DNA of 64,000 nucleotides from PALSA-505 sp963762615 (GTDB taxonomy: Bacteria > Actinomycetota > Actinomycetes > Streptosporangiales > Streptosporangiaceae): contig CAVXLG010000008.1 in the NCBI GenBank assembly GCA_963762615.1, forward strand, positions 1 to 64,000. Direction: 5' to 3'. The translations under genes and the position numbers were made by a program. This document shows, one piece after another, positions 18,656 to 27,330 of this stretch; positions within the stretch are counted from its first letter, which is position 1; every line of letters begins with the position of its first letter. A model generated the notes under the pieces. That model ran no database searches, was not told where the DNA came from, and worked only from the letters and a program-made list of their open reading frames with translations.

Positions 18656-19164
18656 ATGGCACGCCACAGGCCTGACGTGCCGTCTAGCTGCAGCGATAGT
18701 AGCTGGATGTGGCCTGGCGTGGCCCGATGCCTGCCGTCGTTGGCTCCCCAACTGGCTCCCCGGAATCTAATTAGCACAGCTAATGTTCGAACGGTCGAAT
18801 ACAGTAGCGGTTCTAGGAGCGAGGATTCCAGCCAGCGACCTAACCTAGCGGCGCCAGCCGTGATCATCACTCCTGAACTCGCTGCTACGAGCATGGCCTG
18901 GGTGACCGCCGCCGGGTACCTTCGCGAGCTGCCTCAGCCGCCGCGCAGGCGCAAATCGCAATCATCGTGCTGGGCGGGTACCGGCGACGTCAGGACGCGG
19001 CCAACCAGTCACCAGGAAGATCGCAGGACCGGTCAGCTGATCGTCCTGGTACGCCCCGGCATCTACCCCGCCATCACGGCGAGCGGGCGCTACCGCCGGA
19101 TCCGAGCTAGGGCGTGTTTCAGAATTCGATCTTTGTGGGGATGCAGTGCTGAGATGATCTTGGC
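18656..19164. other. Intergenic region with operator-like palindrome
   Basis: About 500 bases without a supported gene. The middle (18762-18815) is unusually A/T rich and contains the palindrome listed separately. Confidence 0.4.
18770..18784. promoter_or_regulatory. Palindromic operator-like site
   Basis: ATTAGC-ACA-GCTAAT, a perfect 6-bp inverted repeat in an A/T-rich island, followed at once by TTCGAACGGTCGAA. It resembles a TetR or MarR-type operator, but no regulator gene is adjacent, so it may be a relic. Confidence 0.4.
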
Positions 19165-19272
19165 GTGGATCGCGGGGACTTAACCGCACAGCGCACGAGG
19201 CAAGACCTGCTCGAGATCTATCTCAACGACCATCTCACCAGCGGCTGGAAAGGGACGAGATCCCGTAGGTGA
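19165..19272 (+). pseudogene. 5' fragment of a paralogue of the gene at 21388-21921
   Basis: A GTG start gives VDRGDLTAQRTRQDLLEIYL followed by NDHLTSGWKG and a stop. DLLEIYLNDHL matches GLLGIYLNDHLAG at the start of the gene 2 kb away, on the opposite strand. Only about 35 codons remain. Confidence 0.5.
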
Positions 19273-19368
19273 TGATGGCGGCCTGCAGCAAGGTGATTGC
19301 ACCTTCGGCGCCCAGCGCCTGCCATTCCAGAGAAGTCAGTGCTGTGCTTGTGGTCGGCTCGGCCCTGG

Positions 19369-19674
19369 TCATGCCTTCTTGCCGGACGTCTGGCTTTCGT
19401 CCCCTGGCCAGACGCCGGTCAGCTTGCGCGTGCCCGCGGCGGCGCCGCGGTCGACGGCGGCCTTGACGACCGCGAAGATCGCGCCCTGCAGCGCGGCGGC
19501 TAGCATGACCTGTCGCCAGCTCCGCCTGGCGTCGGCGGACTTTGGCATATCATCTTCCCGCCCGATGATCTTCCAGGCCCTCTTGAAGATGGCGCCGGCG
19601 AGTATCCCGCCCAGCACGCTGGCCAGCATGCTCACCGGCTTGTACAGCAGCTTGATCATCGCCTTCTCCGCCAT
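19369..19674 (-). CDS. DUF4235 small membrane protein
   Basis: 101 residues: MAEKAMIKLLYKPVSMLASV, LGGILAGAIFKRAWKIIGRE, then VMLAAALQGAIFAVVKAAVD and a basic tail. The LGG-LAG-FKRxWK motif and two membrane segments define DUF4235. Its start overlaps the end of the DUF3618 gene, and the three genes 20662 to 19369 form one operon. Products of such operons are envelope proteins of unknown mechanism, often upregulated in stress or stationary phase. Confidence 0.9.
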   Translation of the reverse strand: MAEKAMIKLLYKPVSMLASVLGGILAGAIFKRAWKIIGREDDMPKSADARRSWRQVMLAAALQGAIFAVVKAAVDRGAAAGTRKLTGVWPGDESQTSGKKA

Positions 19675-20234
19675 CTGACAGCCGCAAAGCCGGCCATGAG
19701 CACTCCGACAGCCACCGCCAGCGGCACGCGATGCCGCTTGGCGGTCCCCGCCCCTTTCGCGACGGCCTGCCGGGCCCGTTCAGGGGTGGCGTCCCATGCG
19801 GATCCGGCCGCCGCCAGTACCTGACCCTTGGCCGCGGCGCCCAGGTACGCCCCCCTCTGGCCCGCAGCCGTGGCATTACGGGTCAGTTGATCGCGCACGC
19901 TCCCGGCGCGGGCTGCAGCCTGCGCCCGGGCCTGGCCGGCCTCACCTTTCACCCGCCCGGCCAGCTCGGCTGCCTTGCCGCGGGCCCTTGCCTTCACGTC
20001 GGCGCTGGCGACCAGCTGCTCGACCGTGTCACCCAGCTGCTCACGGGTCTGCCCGATCTCCTGCTGGAGTTCCCGGACGTCATCAGGCGGCGGGCTCCCC
20101 GCGGGGTCAGGCGCGGTGGTCTGCGGCGTCCCGTTACCCGGCGGGCGCCCGGCGGCCTGGCCGGCGCCCCGGCCCGTCCGCGGACCGGCGGAGCGCCGTC
20201 CCGCGGGCTTACCTGCCGGTCCACTGGTGGTCAT
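19656..20234 (-). CDS. DUF3618 domain protein
   Basis: 192 residues. A Pro/Gly-rich N-terminus of about 50 residues, then the DUF3618 helix (VRELQQEIGQTREQLGDTVE, QLVASADVKARARGKAAELA), a long Ala/Arg-rich amphipathic stretch (KGEAGQARAQAAARAGSVRD) and a C-terminal membrane helix (VPLAVAVGVLMAGFAAVRWR). Probably anchored in the membrane by its C-terminus with a coiled cytoplasmic part. Overlaps both neighbours by a few bases. Confidence 0.9.
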   Translation of the reverse strand: MTTSGPAGKPAGRRSAGPRTGRGAGQAAGRPPGNGTPQTTAPDPAGSPPPDDVRELQQEIGQTREQLGDTVEQLVASADVKARARGKAAELAGRVKGEAGQARAQAAARAGSVRDQLTRNATAAGQRGAYLGAAAKGQVLAAAGSAWDATPERARQAVAKGAGTAKRHRVPLAVAVGVLMAGFAAVRWRRRR

Positions 20235-20662
20235 CGCCGTGTCCTTTCCTTGATCTCCTCCACGTCGGCTTTGACGCTGCCGACGGCCTCCTCAGGCACC
20301 GGAGGGACAGTCTTCTGCAGGCGGCCCCTGCCCATCAGGGTCGCTACCGCGGCGGCGGCCAGCAGGGCGGCGCCCACGATCAGCGCCGCCAGCCACGCCG
20401 CTACCACCCCGCTGATCGCGATGACCGCGCACGCGATGAGGCAGCCCACGCCGTACAGGGCCACCAGCCCGCTGCCACCCAGCAGCCCGGCGCCAACTCC
20501 GGCCTGCTTGCCCTTGCGGGTCATCTCCAGCTGGGCCAGCTTCAGCTCGTCGCGGATGAGCACGGTGACTTGCTCGGATAGCTGCTTGACAAGTTCACCT
20601 GCAGAGCGGGTCTCTTCCGGGGACTGCTCCACGTCGGCTGTGTGTTCCACCATGTCCCCCAT
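20231..20662 (-). CDS. Phage-holin-family (YqjE-like) membrane protein
   Basis: 143 residues: SAGELVKQLSEQVTVLIRDE and LKLAQLEMTRKGKQAGVGAG precede two membrane helices (GLVALYGVGCLIACAVIAIS, VAAWLAALIVGAALLAAAAV). This is the actinobacterial putative superfamily III holin/DUF1469 pattern, seen with DUF3618 and DUF4235 in many actinomycetes. It is a chromosomal envelope gene, not evidence of a prophage. Stop and the next start overlap by four bases. Confidence 0.9.
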   Translation of the reverse strand: MGDMVEHTADVEQSPEETRSAGELVKQLSEQVTVLIRDELKLAQLEMTRKGKQAGVGAGLLGGSGLVALYGVGCLIACAVIAISGVVAAWLAALIVGAALLAAAAVATLMGRGRLQKTVPPVPEEAVGSVKADVEEIKERTRR

Positions 20663-20683
20663 CGCCTGGATGAATGCGTGCCT

Positions 20684-21391
20684 CTACCCGTCCGCCCGCG
20701 GGCCTAACACGACGGGCGGCCCGCCGCCCAGCCGACCGATGGCGCTGGTGCGCAGATTGCCGAGCAGCGCGGAGGCGTCGGGGTACACCTCGATAGCTCC
20801 CGCGTCCCGCAGCTGTCCTTCGGCGATTCCGCCGGACAGCAGCCCGATGCAGGGAATGCCTGCCCGCCGGGCTGCGATCACGTCCCAGACCGCGTCCCCG
20901 ACCATGACGGCACGCGCGCGCTCCGTGCCGGACTCGCTCAGCGCCCTTTCCACGATGTCCGGGTCGGGCTTGGCTCGCTCGACAGCGCCGGAGCTGACCA
21001 CCGTGCCGATCGCGTCGCGCGCGCCGAGCGCGTCCAGCATCAGTTCCACCTCGTCGTCCTTGGCGCTGGTGGCCACCACCACGTGCAGCCCGAGGCGGGC
21101 GCTCGCCCCGAGCAGCTCCGGCGCCCCGGGCAGCGGCCGCATCCGGCCCAGGTACGGCGCGAAGTATCGGCTGTGCGCGTCGATGACCGAACGGTCGGGT
21201 CGGCCCAGCACCCGTTCCACCAGCTCATCGGAGCCCATCCCCAGCGCCTGGTGGACGTCGGCGCAGCGGATGTCGTGGCCGCGCTCCCGGAACGCCTCCC
21301 ACCAGGCGGCGACGTGCAGGTAATTGGTGTCGAGCAGCGTGCCGTCCGCGTCGAAGATCACCCCGCCGCGGCCAGGCTGGCCAGCGGTCAC
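20684..21391 (-). CDS. HAD-superfamily hydrolase (phosphatase-like)
   Basis: 235 residues from a GTG at 21391 that overlaps the TGA of the upstream gene by four bases. Motif I VIFDADGTLLDTN (nucleophile Asp), cap domain (AALGMGSDELVERVLGRPD region), motif II VVVATSAKDDEVEL, Lys in ERAKPDPDIVERAL and motif IV VMVGDAVWDVIAARRAG. This is the phosphoglycolate-phosphatase/beta-phosphoglucomutase type; substrate not determinable. The cap and all catalytic motifs are intact. Confidence 0.92.
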   Translation of the reverse strand: MTAGQPGRGGVIFDADGTLLDTNYLHVAAWWEAFRERGHDIRCADVHQALGMGSDELVERVLGRPDRSVIDAHSRYFAPYLGRMRPLPGAPELLGASARLGLHVVVATSAKDDEVELMLDALGARDAIGTVVSSGAVERAKPDPDIVERALSESGTERARAVMVGDAVWDVIAARRAGIPCIGLLSGGIAEGQLRDAGAIEVYPDASALLGNLRTSAIGRLGGGPPVVLGPRADG

Positions 21392-21921
21392 CGGCTGCCT
21401 GGTTCCCGGCCGATGACCTGGTCTGCGGCGCTCACCCGGAGCTCTTCCAGAAGATCCGCCTGGCGCCGGGCCCGGCAGATCAGCTCGTCCAGCCGGCCGG
21501 GGTCGAGCCGGGTGTCGGTCTCCGCCAGGGCCCGCAGCGTGCGCCAGCCCGCGGCCTTGCCCTCCACCCCCAGCAGCATCATCTCGAGTTCTTCCAGGCT
21601 GCTGAGGGGCGACCGGGCCAGAAGGCGGCCGTTGGGCTTCAGCCGCGCGGCTTTCTCGCCGATCCACGCGGCGCAGACCTTGTAGCCACGGACGGGGATG
21701 CCGAGCGCGGCCATGACCTCCAGCAGCGCGTCGCGATCCTGCGTGACCTCGGCGGCGAAACGCGGCACCGCACCCCCGGGCTGCCCGCGGCCCGGTGACC
21801 CCGCCATCCGCCGCGCCAGCTCGGCTCCGCCGGTCGCACCCGCAAGATGATCATTGAGATAGATGCCCAGCAGCCCAGGCCCAGACTGCCCGGTGCCTGC
21901 CGTCGTGCCCGCCTTGGCCAT
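21388..21921 (-). CDS. Conserved hypothetical helical protein paired with the HAD hydrolase
   Basis: 177 residues, mostly helical: GLLGIYLNDHLAGATGGAEL, AAEVTQDRDALLEVMAALGI, GYKVCAAWIGEKAARLKPNG, LSSLEELEMMLLGVEGKAAG, WRTLRALAETDTRLDPGRLD. The pattern of four long helices recalls ferritin-like or DinB-like bundles but lacks clear metal-ligand motifs. Coupled to the HAD gene by a GTGA overlap. A truncated paralogue lies at 19165. Function unknown. Confidence 0.75.
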   Translation of the reverse strand: MAKAGTTAGTGQSGPGLLGIYLNDHLAGATGGAELARRMAGSPGRGQPGGAVPRFAAEVTQDRDALLEVMAALGIPVRGYKVCAAWIGEKAARLKPNGRLLARSPLSSLEELEMMLLGVEGKAAGWRTLRALAETDTRLDPGRLDELICRARRQADLLEELRVSAADQVIGREPGSR

Positions 21922-21988
21922 GATCCCTCCACGTCAGACGCCAACTTCCCGTGCTGCCCCCACGTTCCCACTGCCCGTCACGCGTGGC

Positions 21989-22141
21989 TTATGCATCAAC
22001 GCGGACACGCACCCCCGCGCGCGCCGGGCCTGGACGTAGCCGGGGCTTGGACGTAACCGCAGTGGGCAGCCGCAGCATGCGGCAGGCGGTGTCGATCGCG
22101 GCGTCGGCGGCTTGCTCAGTGACACCGCGGGTGCGGGTCAT
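21989..22141 (-). mobile_element. istB: IS21 helper ATPase (IstB), N-terminal fragment
   Basis: MTRTRGVTEQAADAAIDTAC then RMLRLPTAV matches the start of IstB helper proteins; the reading then diverges and stops at 21989 after 50 residues, before the Walker A motif. It follows the IstA remnant on the same strand as in complete IS21 elements. Confidence 0.65.
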
Positions 22142-22169
22142 GGGTGTCCTTCCTTTGGCCGGGGATGGC

Positions 22170-22808
22170 GAAGCAGCTGGTCATAGGCGTCCACGGTGGG
22201 CAGCGGACGAGTGTCGGGTGGCAGCGCGGCAAGCCGGCGCAGGGTCAGGCTGGTGACTGCGCGCCCGGGGCGGTGCCCGCCGCACCGGGAACCGGGCCGG
22301 GAACCGGCCCGGGAACCGTCTTGCCGCCGCGGGCCTCCGCGGCCTTGCGGGCCTCGACCGCCACGATGTCGGCGGTGTGCGCGCCCACCGACAGCGCGGC
22401 AGTGATCCCCGCGGTCACGTCAGCGGCGTCCATGTGCCGGTGCAGCAGCAGGACCTCGATCAAGACACGGGCGGCGGCGGGCTCGCCGGCCGCTCGGCGG
22501 CCCGCTGCCCACAGCGCCTCGTGGGCGCCGGTGAACGTACCGGCCCCGGGGGCCTGTTCCAGCGCGGTGGATCCGGGCAGCGCGCCTGGCTTGCGCAGCA
22601 GCGCCTCCAGCTAGTGATCCAGCTCGAGCGTCTCGGCGCCCTTCACGGTCAGCCGCTGGTGGCGGGCGACCTCGGCGTGCCGATCATAGATGATCAGCTC
22701 GGTCGAGCGCAGCACCACCCGCACCTGGCGGCCGCCCAGCCGCACCGGGACCGAATACCGGCAGCAGCGCACCGTGACCTGGCTGTAGCGGTCCACTCGC
22801 GGGGACAA
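22170..22808 (-). mobile_element. istA: IS21 transposase (IstA), C-terminal fragment
   Basis: Contains the IstA C-terminal beta-barrel (SPRVDRYSQVTVRCCRYSVP, VRLGGRQVRVVLRSTELIIY, HAEVARHQRLTVKGAETLEL), then in a shifted frame LEALLRKPGALPGSTALEQA and VLIEVLLLHRHMDAADVTAG. An in-frame stop (22611) and an indel break it. The DDE catalytic domain is absent because the sequence switches to an unrelated gene near 22808. Confidence 0.8.
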
Positions 22809-22810
22809 TC

Positions 22811-23290
22811 GCGCGGGTTCGGGCGAGCCACGAGCGGGTCACCGAGACCTCGCCGGACGGCCGGTTGTATGCGGCGTCGGACCCACACCTGCTGACGACC
22901 TGGGTCCACATCACCGAGGCGGACAGTTTCCTGCGCGCCCACATCCGCTTCGGCGCCGAGCCCCTGGACCAGGCGGGACGCGACGGTTACGTCGCTGACA
23001 TGGCCCGGATCGGCGCCGCGCTCGGCGTGCCCGACCCGCCGCTACCGAGGCCGGGCTGGCCGCCCGCATCGCTGAGTACCGGGCTGAGCTGGCCGCCACC
23101 CCCCAGGCCCGCGAGGCCGCCCGGTTCCTGCTCCTGACCCCGCCGCTCCCGGCGATCGCCCGGGCGCCCTACACCGTGCTGGCAGCCGCAGCAGCATCAC
23201 TCCTGCCCGGATGGGCCCGCCGACCGCTGCGCCTCCCCCGCCTGCCAGCGACCGCGCCTGCACCGGCTCAGCCATCGCGCCTCCAGCCAC
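22811..23290 (+). pseudogene. MpaB-type oxygenase (DUF2236), C-terminal fragment
   Basis: Reads VRASHERVTETSPDGRLYAA, SDPHLLTTWVHITEADSFLR, AHIRFGAEPLDQAGRDGYVA, then after one missing base near 23041 TEAGLAARIAEYRAELAATP and LLPGWARRPLRLPRLPATAP. This is the C-terminal half of the MpaB-like family, heme-containing oxygenase-like proteins. The N-terminal half is lost at the junction with istA near 22808. Confidence 0.75.
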
Positions 23291-23386
23291 CTGGCCCATC
23301 ACAACATCGAGTGTGCGGGCAAGCGCCGCGCCGTGTCAGTAGACCCGGTGAACGTTTGTGTCAGCGCACTAGCGACCGAAGGATCG

Positions 23387-24430
23387 CTAGCTGCTCCCGG
23401 AGCGCAGCGCGGGCTCGTCCGGCGCCCCGGTTGGCTTTTCCTGGCCCTCGGCCAGCTTTCGCAGGGTCGGCAGCGCGGCGAGCGAGATCGGCATTGGCAG
23501 CAGCAGGGCCAGTATCCGGTAGACGAACACGCCGACAACCGCGACCGCGAGCGGCGCCCCGCTGACCCAGATGGTCAGCGGCAGCACGAGGGCCAGGACG
23601 CCGGCGCCGGCCAGCGGCCCGGTGCGGCGGGTGAACAGCATCCCGGTGGCGAAGCCGACGAACAGCGCGGCCATGTTCATCTGGAACCCAAACGTGGCGA
23701 GCCCGGCCCAGCAGGCGAGCGCGTCCGTGGCCCAGAACAGCGCCATGCCCCACAGCGCCGCCCCCCAGCGCAGGGGGTGGGCGAACAGCACCCGGATGAG
23801 GTGTATCGAGTCGAGGAAGGTACCGACCTTGGCCCGCCAGCCTGCCTGGCCGCGGAACCGGTCGCGGTACCGGTCAGCGGCCCAGAAGCCGATCAGGAAT
23901 CCGGGAACTGGCAGGACCGCCCAGGGCAGGGTGAAGTCGAGCGGCGGCTGGCCGCGCCCGGTCGCGAGCAGGATGATCGCCGCCGCGCAGCCGCCGATCG
24001 CGAGCACGCCGTGCTCCATCCCGCCCAGCGCGGCGACGCGCGCCTTGGCGTCGGCCTCCTCCGCCCCCGCGGCCTCCAGCGCGTACTGGTCGAGGGCGCC
24101 TCCGCCGTGGGCGAGGAATCCGCCGAAGCCCGCCGCCACCACGGCGCGCATCTGCGGGCGGGGCAGCGTTGGGCCGCCTTCCACCCGGAAGATGCCCTGG
24201 TAGGCGAGGTAGTAGCCGACGAAGGAGATCAGCAGGGCGCTCACGAGCATCAGCAGCCAGAACCCGTCGAAGCGGCCCGCCACCGCACGCACCTTGTCAA
24301 AACCGGCCAGGTACGACAGGCCGGTTCCGGCGGCCAGCTCCAGCAGGACGGCAACGGCGATGAGCAGGGCGAGGGCGCTGCCGCGGCGCCGGACATAAAC
24401 CACCGACAGCCCCGGTAGCGACGTGCGCAT
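23387..24430 (-). CDS. YbhN/UPF0104-like integral membrane protein (flippase-like domain)
   Basis: 347 residues with about eight membrane helices: LALLIAVAVLLELAAGTGLS, FWLLMLVSALLISFVGYYLA, AVVAAGFGGFLAHGGGALDQ, HGVLAIGGCAAAIILLATGR, NMAALFVGFATGMLFTRRTG, AGVLALVLPLTIWVSGAPLA. The FGGFLAHGGGALDQYAL segment sits where lysylphosphatidylglycerol-synthase-type membrane domains have their conserved Gly-rich loop. Such proteins are linked to lipid translocation, but substrate is unknown. GGAGG lies eight bases before the ATG. Intact, single gene. Confidence 0.8.
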   Translation of the reverse strand: MRTSLPGLSVVYVRRRGSALALLIAVAVLLELAAGTGLSYLAGFDKVRAVAGRFDGFWLLMLVSALLISFVGYYLAYQGIFRVEGGPTLPRPQMRAVVAAGFGGFLAHGGGALDQYALEAAGAEEADAKARVAALGGMEHGVLAIGGCAAAIILLATGRGQPPLDFTLPWAVLPVPGFLIGFWAADRYRDRFRGQAGWRAKVGTFLDSIHLIRVLFAHPLRWGAALWGMALFWATDALACWAGLATFGFQMNMAALFVGFATGMLFTRRTGPLAGAGVLALVLPLTIWVSGAPLAVAVVGVFVYRILALLLPMPISLAALPTLRKLAEGQEKPTGAPDEPALRSGSS

Positions 24431-24681
24431 AAGACATACCTCCGCAACCCCCTACCGCTGCCCCGCGGCGGGCGAACCATGCGTCACGGTGACGCCGCAT
24501 TGGCCGGGCAGCAAGCGAAGGAGAACCAGCGATCTAAAGTGTCTGCGTTCCCGGGCGGCGGGGCGCTGGCCGCGGGACGGCCGGCAGAGGCAGAACGCTG
24601 CTGACCGGCGAGGACGGAGCGGCTTGCCTGCGCGGCAGATGGTTGCACGTTTCCGCAGCTGACCCGGGGCAGTATCGGGGC

Positions 24682-24790
24682 ATGAGCAGGTACGCGTTCG
24701 ACAGGCCGTGGGGCCAGGAGGATGAGCGCCTGGCAGCAGTGGAGCGCCAGCTTGATCCGATCAGCCAGGCCGCGGCGGCAGCCCCGCGGC
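24682..24790 (+). pseudogene. Methyltransferase N-terminal fragment
   Basis: MSRYAFDRPWGQEDERLAAV then ERQLDP is the start of a class I SAM-dependent methyltransferase family common in actinomycetes; the sequence departs before the glycine-rich SAM motif. Confidence 0.5.
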
Positions 24791-25167
24791 TCATTATCAC
24801 GGGCCAGCCGCAGTACCACCGTCGGCCAGGTGGCTGGCCGCGTACACCGCAGTTACCAGCCAGGCGGTGAGGCCTGGCTGGTTGCGCGGCTGGGCATAGA
24901 ACGGATGCGCGAGCACATCCAGCATCAGGAGCCAGCCAGGCCGATCTCGACGATGCGCTGGCAGCCTTGGACGACCAACCCGAACCATTATCGGCGCGCC
25001 CATCGTCACCGCCTGGGGCCAGCGCACCAGCTGACCGCCTGCTACCCACCTTCAGGGCACCATGCTGTCATCGGCTATGACCGGTCGTCTTCCCCCATGC
25101 CCGCGACATGAATCGCCCGGCGGGCCCGCAGGCCCATCCCGCCCCAGCGGTACTGAAGTGTGCCCAT

Positions 25168-25226
25168 TGCCGTCGCAGCCTGCTGCGAGATCCGCCGCTC
25201 CCCCGGCCCGGGCTTCCGGTCAGCTC
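25168..25226. repeat. Dispersed 59-bp repeat, copy A
   Basis: Matches 38067-38127 in about 55 positions with one gap (shared segments GCCGTCGCAGCCTGCT and TCCGCCGCTCCCCC). Neither copy lies in a recognised gene; probably a fragment of the same mobile element. Confidence 0.7.
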
Positions 25227-25282
25227 AGTGGACGATTGGATCCACGGCGGCGGCCGGAGGCAGGACCAGCTTTCGCGCGTGA

Positions 25283-25663
25283 CTATCCGCCGACCGGCTG
25301 TTGGCAGGCTTGCACGGCGTCTGCCTCCAGGTCGTAGACCGCGAGCACCTTGGTCAGACCCGTGGTAGCCAGGATACGCTGGAGTTGGCGGGACGGCGCG
25401 GCCAGCGCCAGGCTGCCGCGCCTGGCACCGAGCCGGTGCCAGGCGCCGACAAGGACACCGAGGCCGGTGGAGTCCATGAAATTCACGCCGGCCAGATTCA
25501 CTACCAGGCCGTGATCATTCTCGTCGGTGACGACCCGGAGGAGGCCGTCGCGGAACAGATTGCTGGTCGCGACGTCAACCTCACCGGTCACCGTAACCAC
25601 GGCAACGCCCGCGTCCAGACGGTAGCCGAGGTGCAGCCGTCCGGGGGCTTCAGCTGTGCTCAT
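25283..25663 (-). CDS. STAS-domain anti-sigma factor antagonist
   Basis: 126 residues. GVAVVTVTGEVDVATSNLFR and LVVNLAGVNFMDSTGLGVLV are the STAS signature; Ser65 in MDSTGLG is where SpoIIAA/RsbV-type proteins are phosphorylated by their anti-sigma kinase. AGGAGG lies eight bases before the ATG. No cognate kinase or sigma factor is adjacent; the ECF system at 16 kb is of a different type. Probably one input of a partner-switching network. Confidence 0.92.
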   Translation of the reverse strand: MSTAEAPGRLHLGYRLDAGVAVVTVTGEVDVATSNLFRDGLLRVVTDENDHGLVVNLAGVNFMDSTGLGVLVGAWHRLGARRGSLALAAPSRQLQRILATTGLTKVLAVYDLEADAVQACQQPVGG

Positions 25664-25999
25664 CGGGGATGCCTCCTGGCATGAGCCCTGTGCGGATATC
25701 GGCGGTGACCTCGCGTCGCCGCGCCCTGCCTGCAGTTACCCCGCGGTCCAGAAGCCAAGCGCGATTCGGGCGCTCCCCCGATCACGGTCTCCGGGATGGT
25801 GATCGTCTGGCCGCCATCCGCATCCTTGGAAACGGAAGTACCTGCACCGGTTCGTCAGACGCCTGAGCGAGCTGCGCGTGGTCGTGGTGATGGGAGGCCT
25901 CGCAGAGCACTGGTGGCTGCAGTACTGCGCCGGGATGACAGCCCGGTGCTCCCGCTGATCACCCCACCGCACCTGTGCGTGCCGAAAACCTCGTCCACG
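25664..25999. other. Intergenic region
   Basis: About 330 bases between the STAS gene and the IS element. It should contain the 3' end of the IS; no gene is seen. Confidence 0.4.
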
Positions 26000-27082
26000 T
26001 CATGCGACCAGTCGATATTCGTTGATCAGGTCACCGACGCGACCCTGTTTCCGGACGCGGTACTGGTCGAGGTCGGCCGGTTCGGGTAGCGGTTTCAGCG
26101 GCGCTGCGCCGTGCAGGGAGCGGTGCGGCCGGTGCTGGTTGTGGTGGGTCTCGTACTGGCGCAGGATCCGCCGCAGATGGTTCTGGTTCCAGATGAGGGT
26201 ACGGTCCAGGAGCTCGCGGCGGCATCCCCCGATCCAGCGTTCGGTGATCGCGTTCATGCGGGGCGTCCGCACGTTGCAGAGTACGGTCCGGATCCCGGCG
26301 TCGGTGAGGACCGCGCCGAACGCGGCGGTGAAGTTCGAGCCGCGGTCGCGGATCATGAACTTGACTCGGTGCGTTTGCTCGCCGAGGTCCATGAGGAGGT
26401 TGCGTGCCTACCGGGTGGTCCACTCCCCGGTTGGATGCTGCGTGACGCCGAGGATGCGGATGCGCCGGGTTGCGTGTTCTATTACGGCCAGGACACGAGC
26501 CTGGGTGCCGTCGAGCAGGTCGACTGTGAAGAAGTCGCTCGCCAGGATCGCGTCAGCCTGGGAGTGCAGGAACTGCGACCAGGCCGGCGCGGTCCGCCGC
26601 GGTGCGGGGTAGATTCCGGTCTTCTTCAGAATCTCCCACACCGTCGATGCCGAGACTCGCACTCCCAGACCGACCAGTTCCCCGTGGATCCTGCGGTAGC
26701 CCCATTCGGGGTTCTGCCGGGCTAGCCGGAGGACCAGGGCCTTGATGTTCTGGCGGGTGGCCGGGCGGCCGGTCTTGTGGTGCGTGGGCCGCACCGCCCA
26801 GCGGCGGCGGACGATGTTGCGGTGCCAGCGCAGGATCGTGTCCGGGGTGACCAGCAGCCGCAGTCCCTGGCGGCGCGCTGTGGGTATCACGCTGAGCAGG
26901 GTCGCGAGGAGGCCCCGGTCCGCCCAGTTCAGGTTCGGGCGGCGTGGCTGCCGCCGCTGCAGGATGGCGAGCTGGTGGCGCAGGATCAAGATCTCTGCGG
27001 TCTTCCATGACTCCGCGCGCCGAGACAGCCGCAGCCATGCGGCTAGTCGCGTGATCAGGAGGAAGACGAACCGCAGGCACAT
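26000..27082 (-). mobile_element. IS3/IS481-type transposase, full length but with an in-frame TAG
   Basis: A single reading frame runs 27082 to 26000 (361 codons), interrupted only by TAG at 26408-26410, where relatives have Gln (PTGEW-TTR-stop-ARNLLMD). N-terminal helix-turn-helix region MCLRFVFLLITRLAAWLRLS, RWHRNIVRRRWAV, ENPEWGYRRIHGEL-like QNPEWGYRRIHGELVGLG; rve catalytic core ILASDFFTVDLL (Asp), FMIRDRGSNF (Asp), NAITERWIGGCRRELLDR (Glu); C-terminus HNQHRPHRSLHGAAP. A C-to-T change of CAG would explain the stop. Otherwise the enzyme looks recent and complete. Confidence 0.9.
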
Positions 27083-27330
27083 GATCGGTGATCATCACGG
27101 GCGGAGCGTCAGCCGAGCAACTCTGCCGGTCAGAGCTGTGGATGCGATTCTCGGCACGCACACCGTCGGGAAGGGGCATTGCCCTGGCCGCCTTGAGATC
27201 TTGATCCGCAGACCTTGACAGTTACTCCGAGCACGTTGTCAACTACCAGCAGGTCATCCCTGCGCACATAGCTGCCCTTGACCCGCAGGCACACCTGGAT
27301 GCCCGGACTCAGGCTGGAAGGGATTCTGCG

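Larger units (their letters stand above)
24431..25282. other. Gene-poor region with debris
   Basis: Apart from the methyltransferase fragment and a dispersed repeat listed separately, I find no supportable gene in this 850-base stretch. A minus-strand frame (LLMLDVLAHPFYAQPRNQPG) looks faintly coding but has no start signal or family. Confidence 0.4.

Noticed and set aside
19110..19164. Possible IS5-type end (GGGCGTGTTTCAGAATTCGA region)
   Set aside because: No matching second end or transposase piece found.
20231..20662. Holin-like gene taken as evidence of a prophage
   Set aside because: No phage structural or lysis genes nearby; this family is a normal part of the DUF3618/DUF4235 operon.
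19731..21323. 530-codon plus-strand open frame
   Set aside because: Opposite four overlapping, well-supported minus-strand genes; Ser/Ala/Arg-rich shadow.
24797..25027. Minus-strand frame with a hydrophobic stretch (LLMLDVLAHPFYAQPRNQPG)
   Set aside because: No start signal, no recognisable family and embedded in debris.
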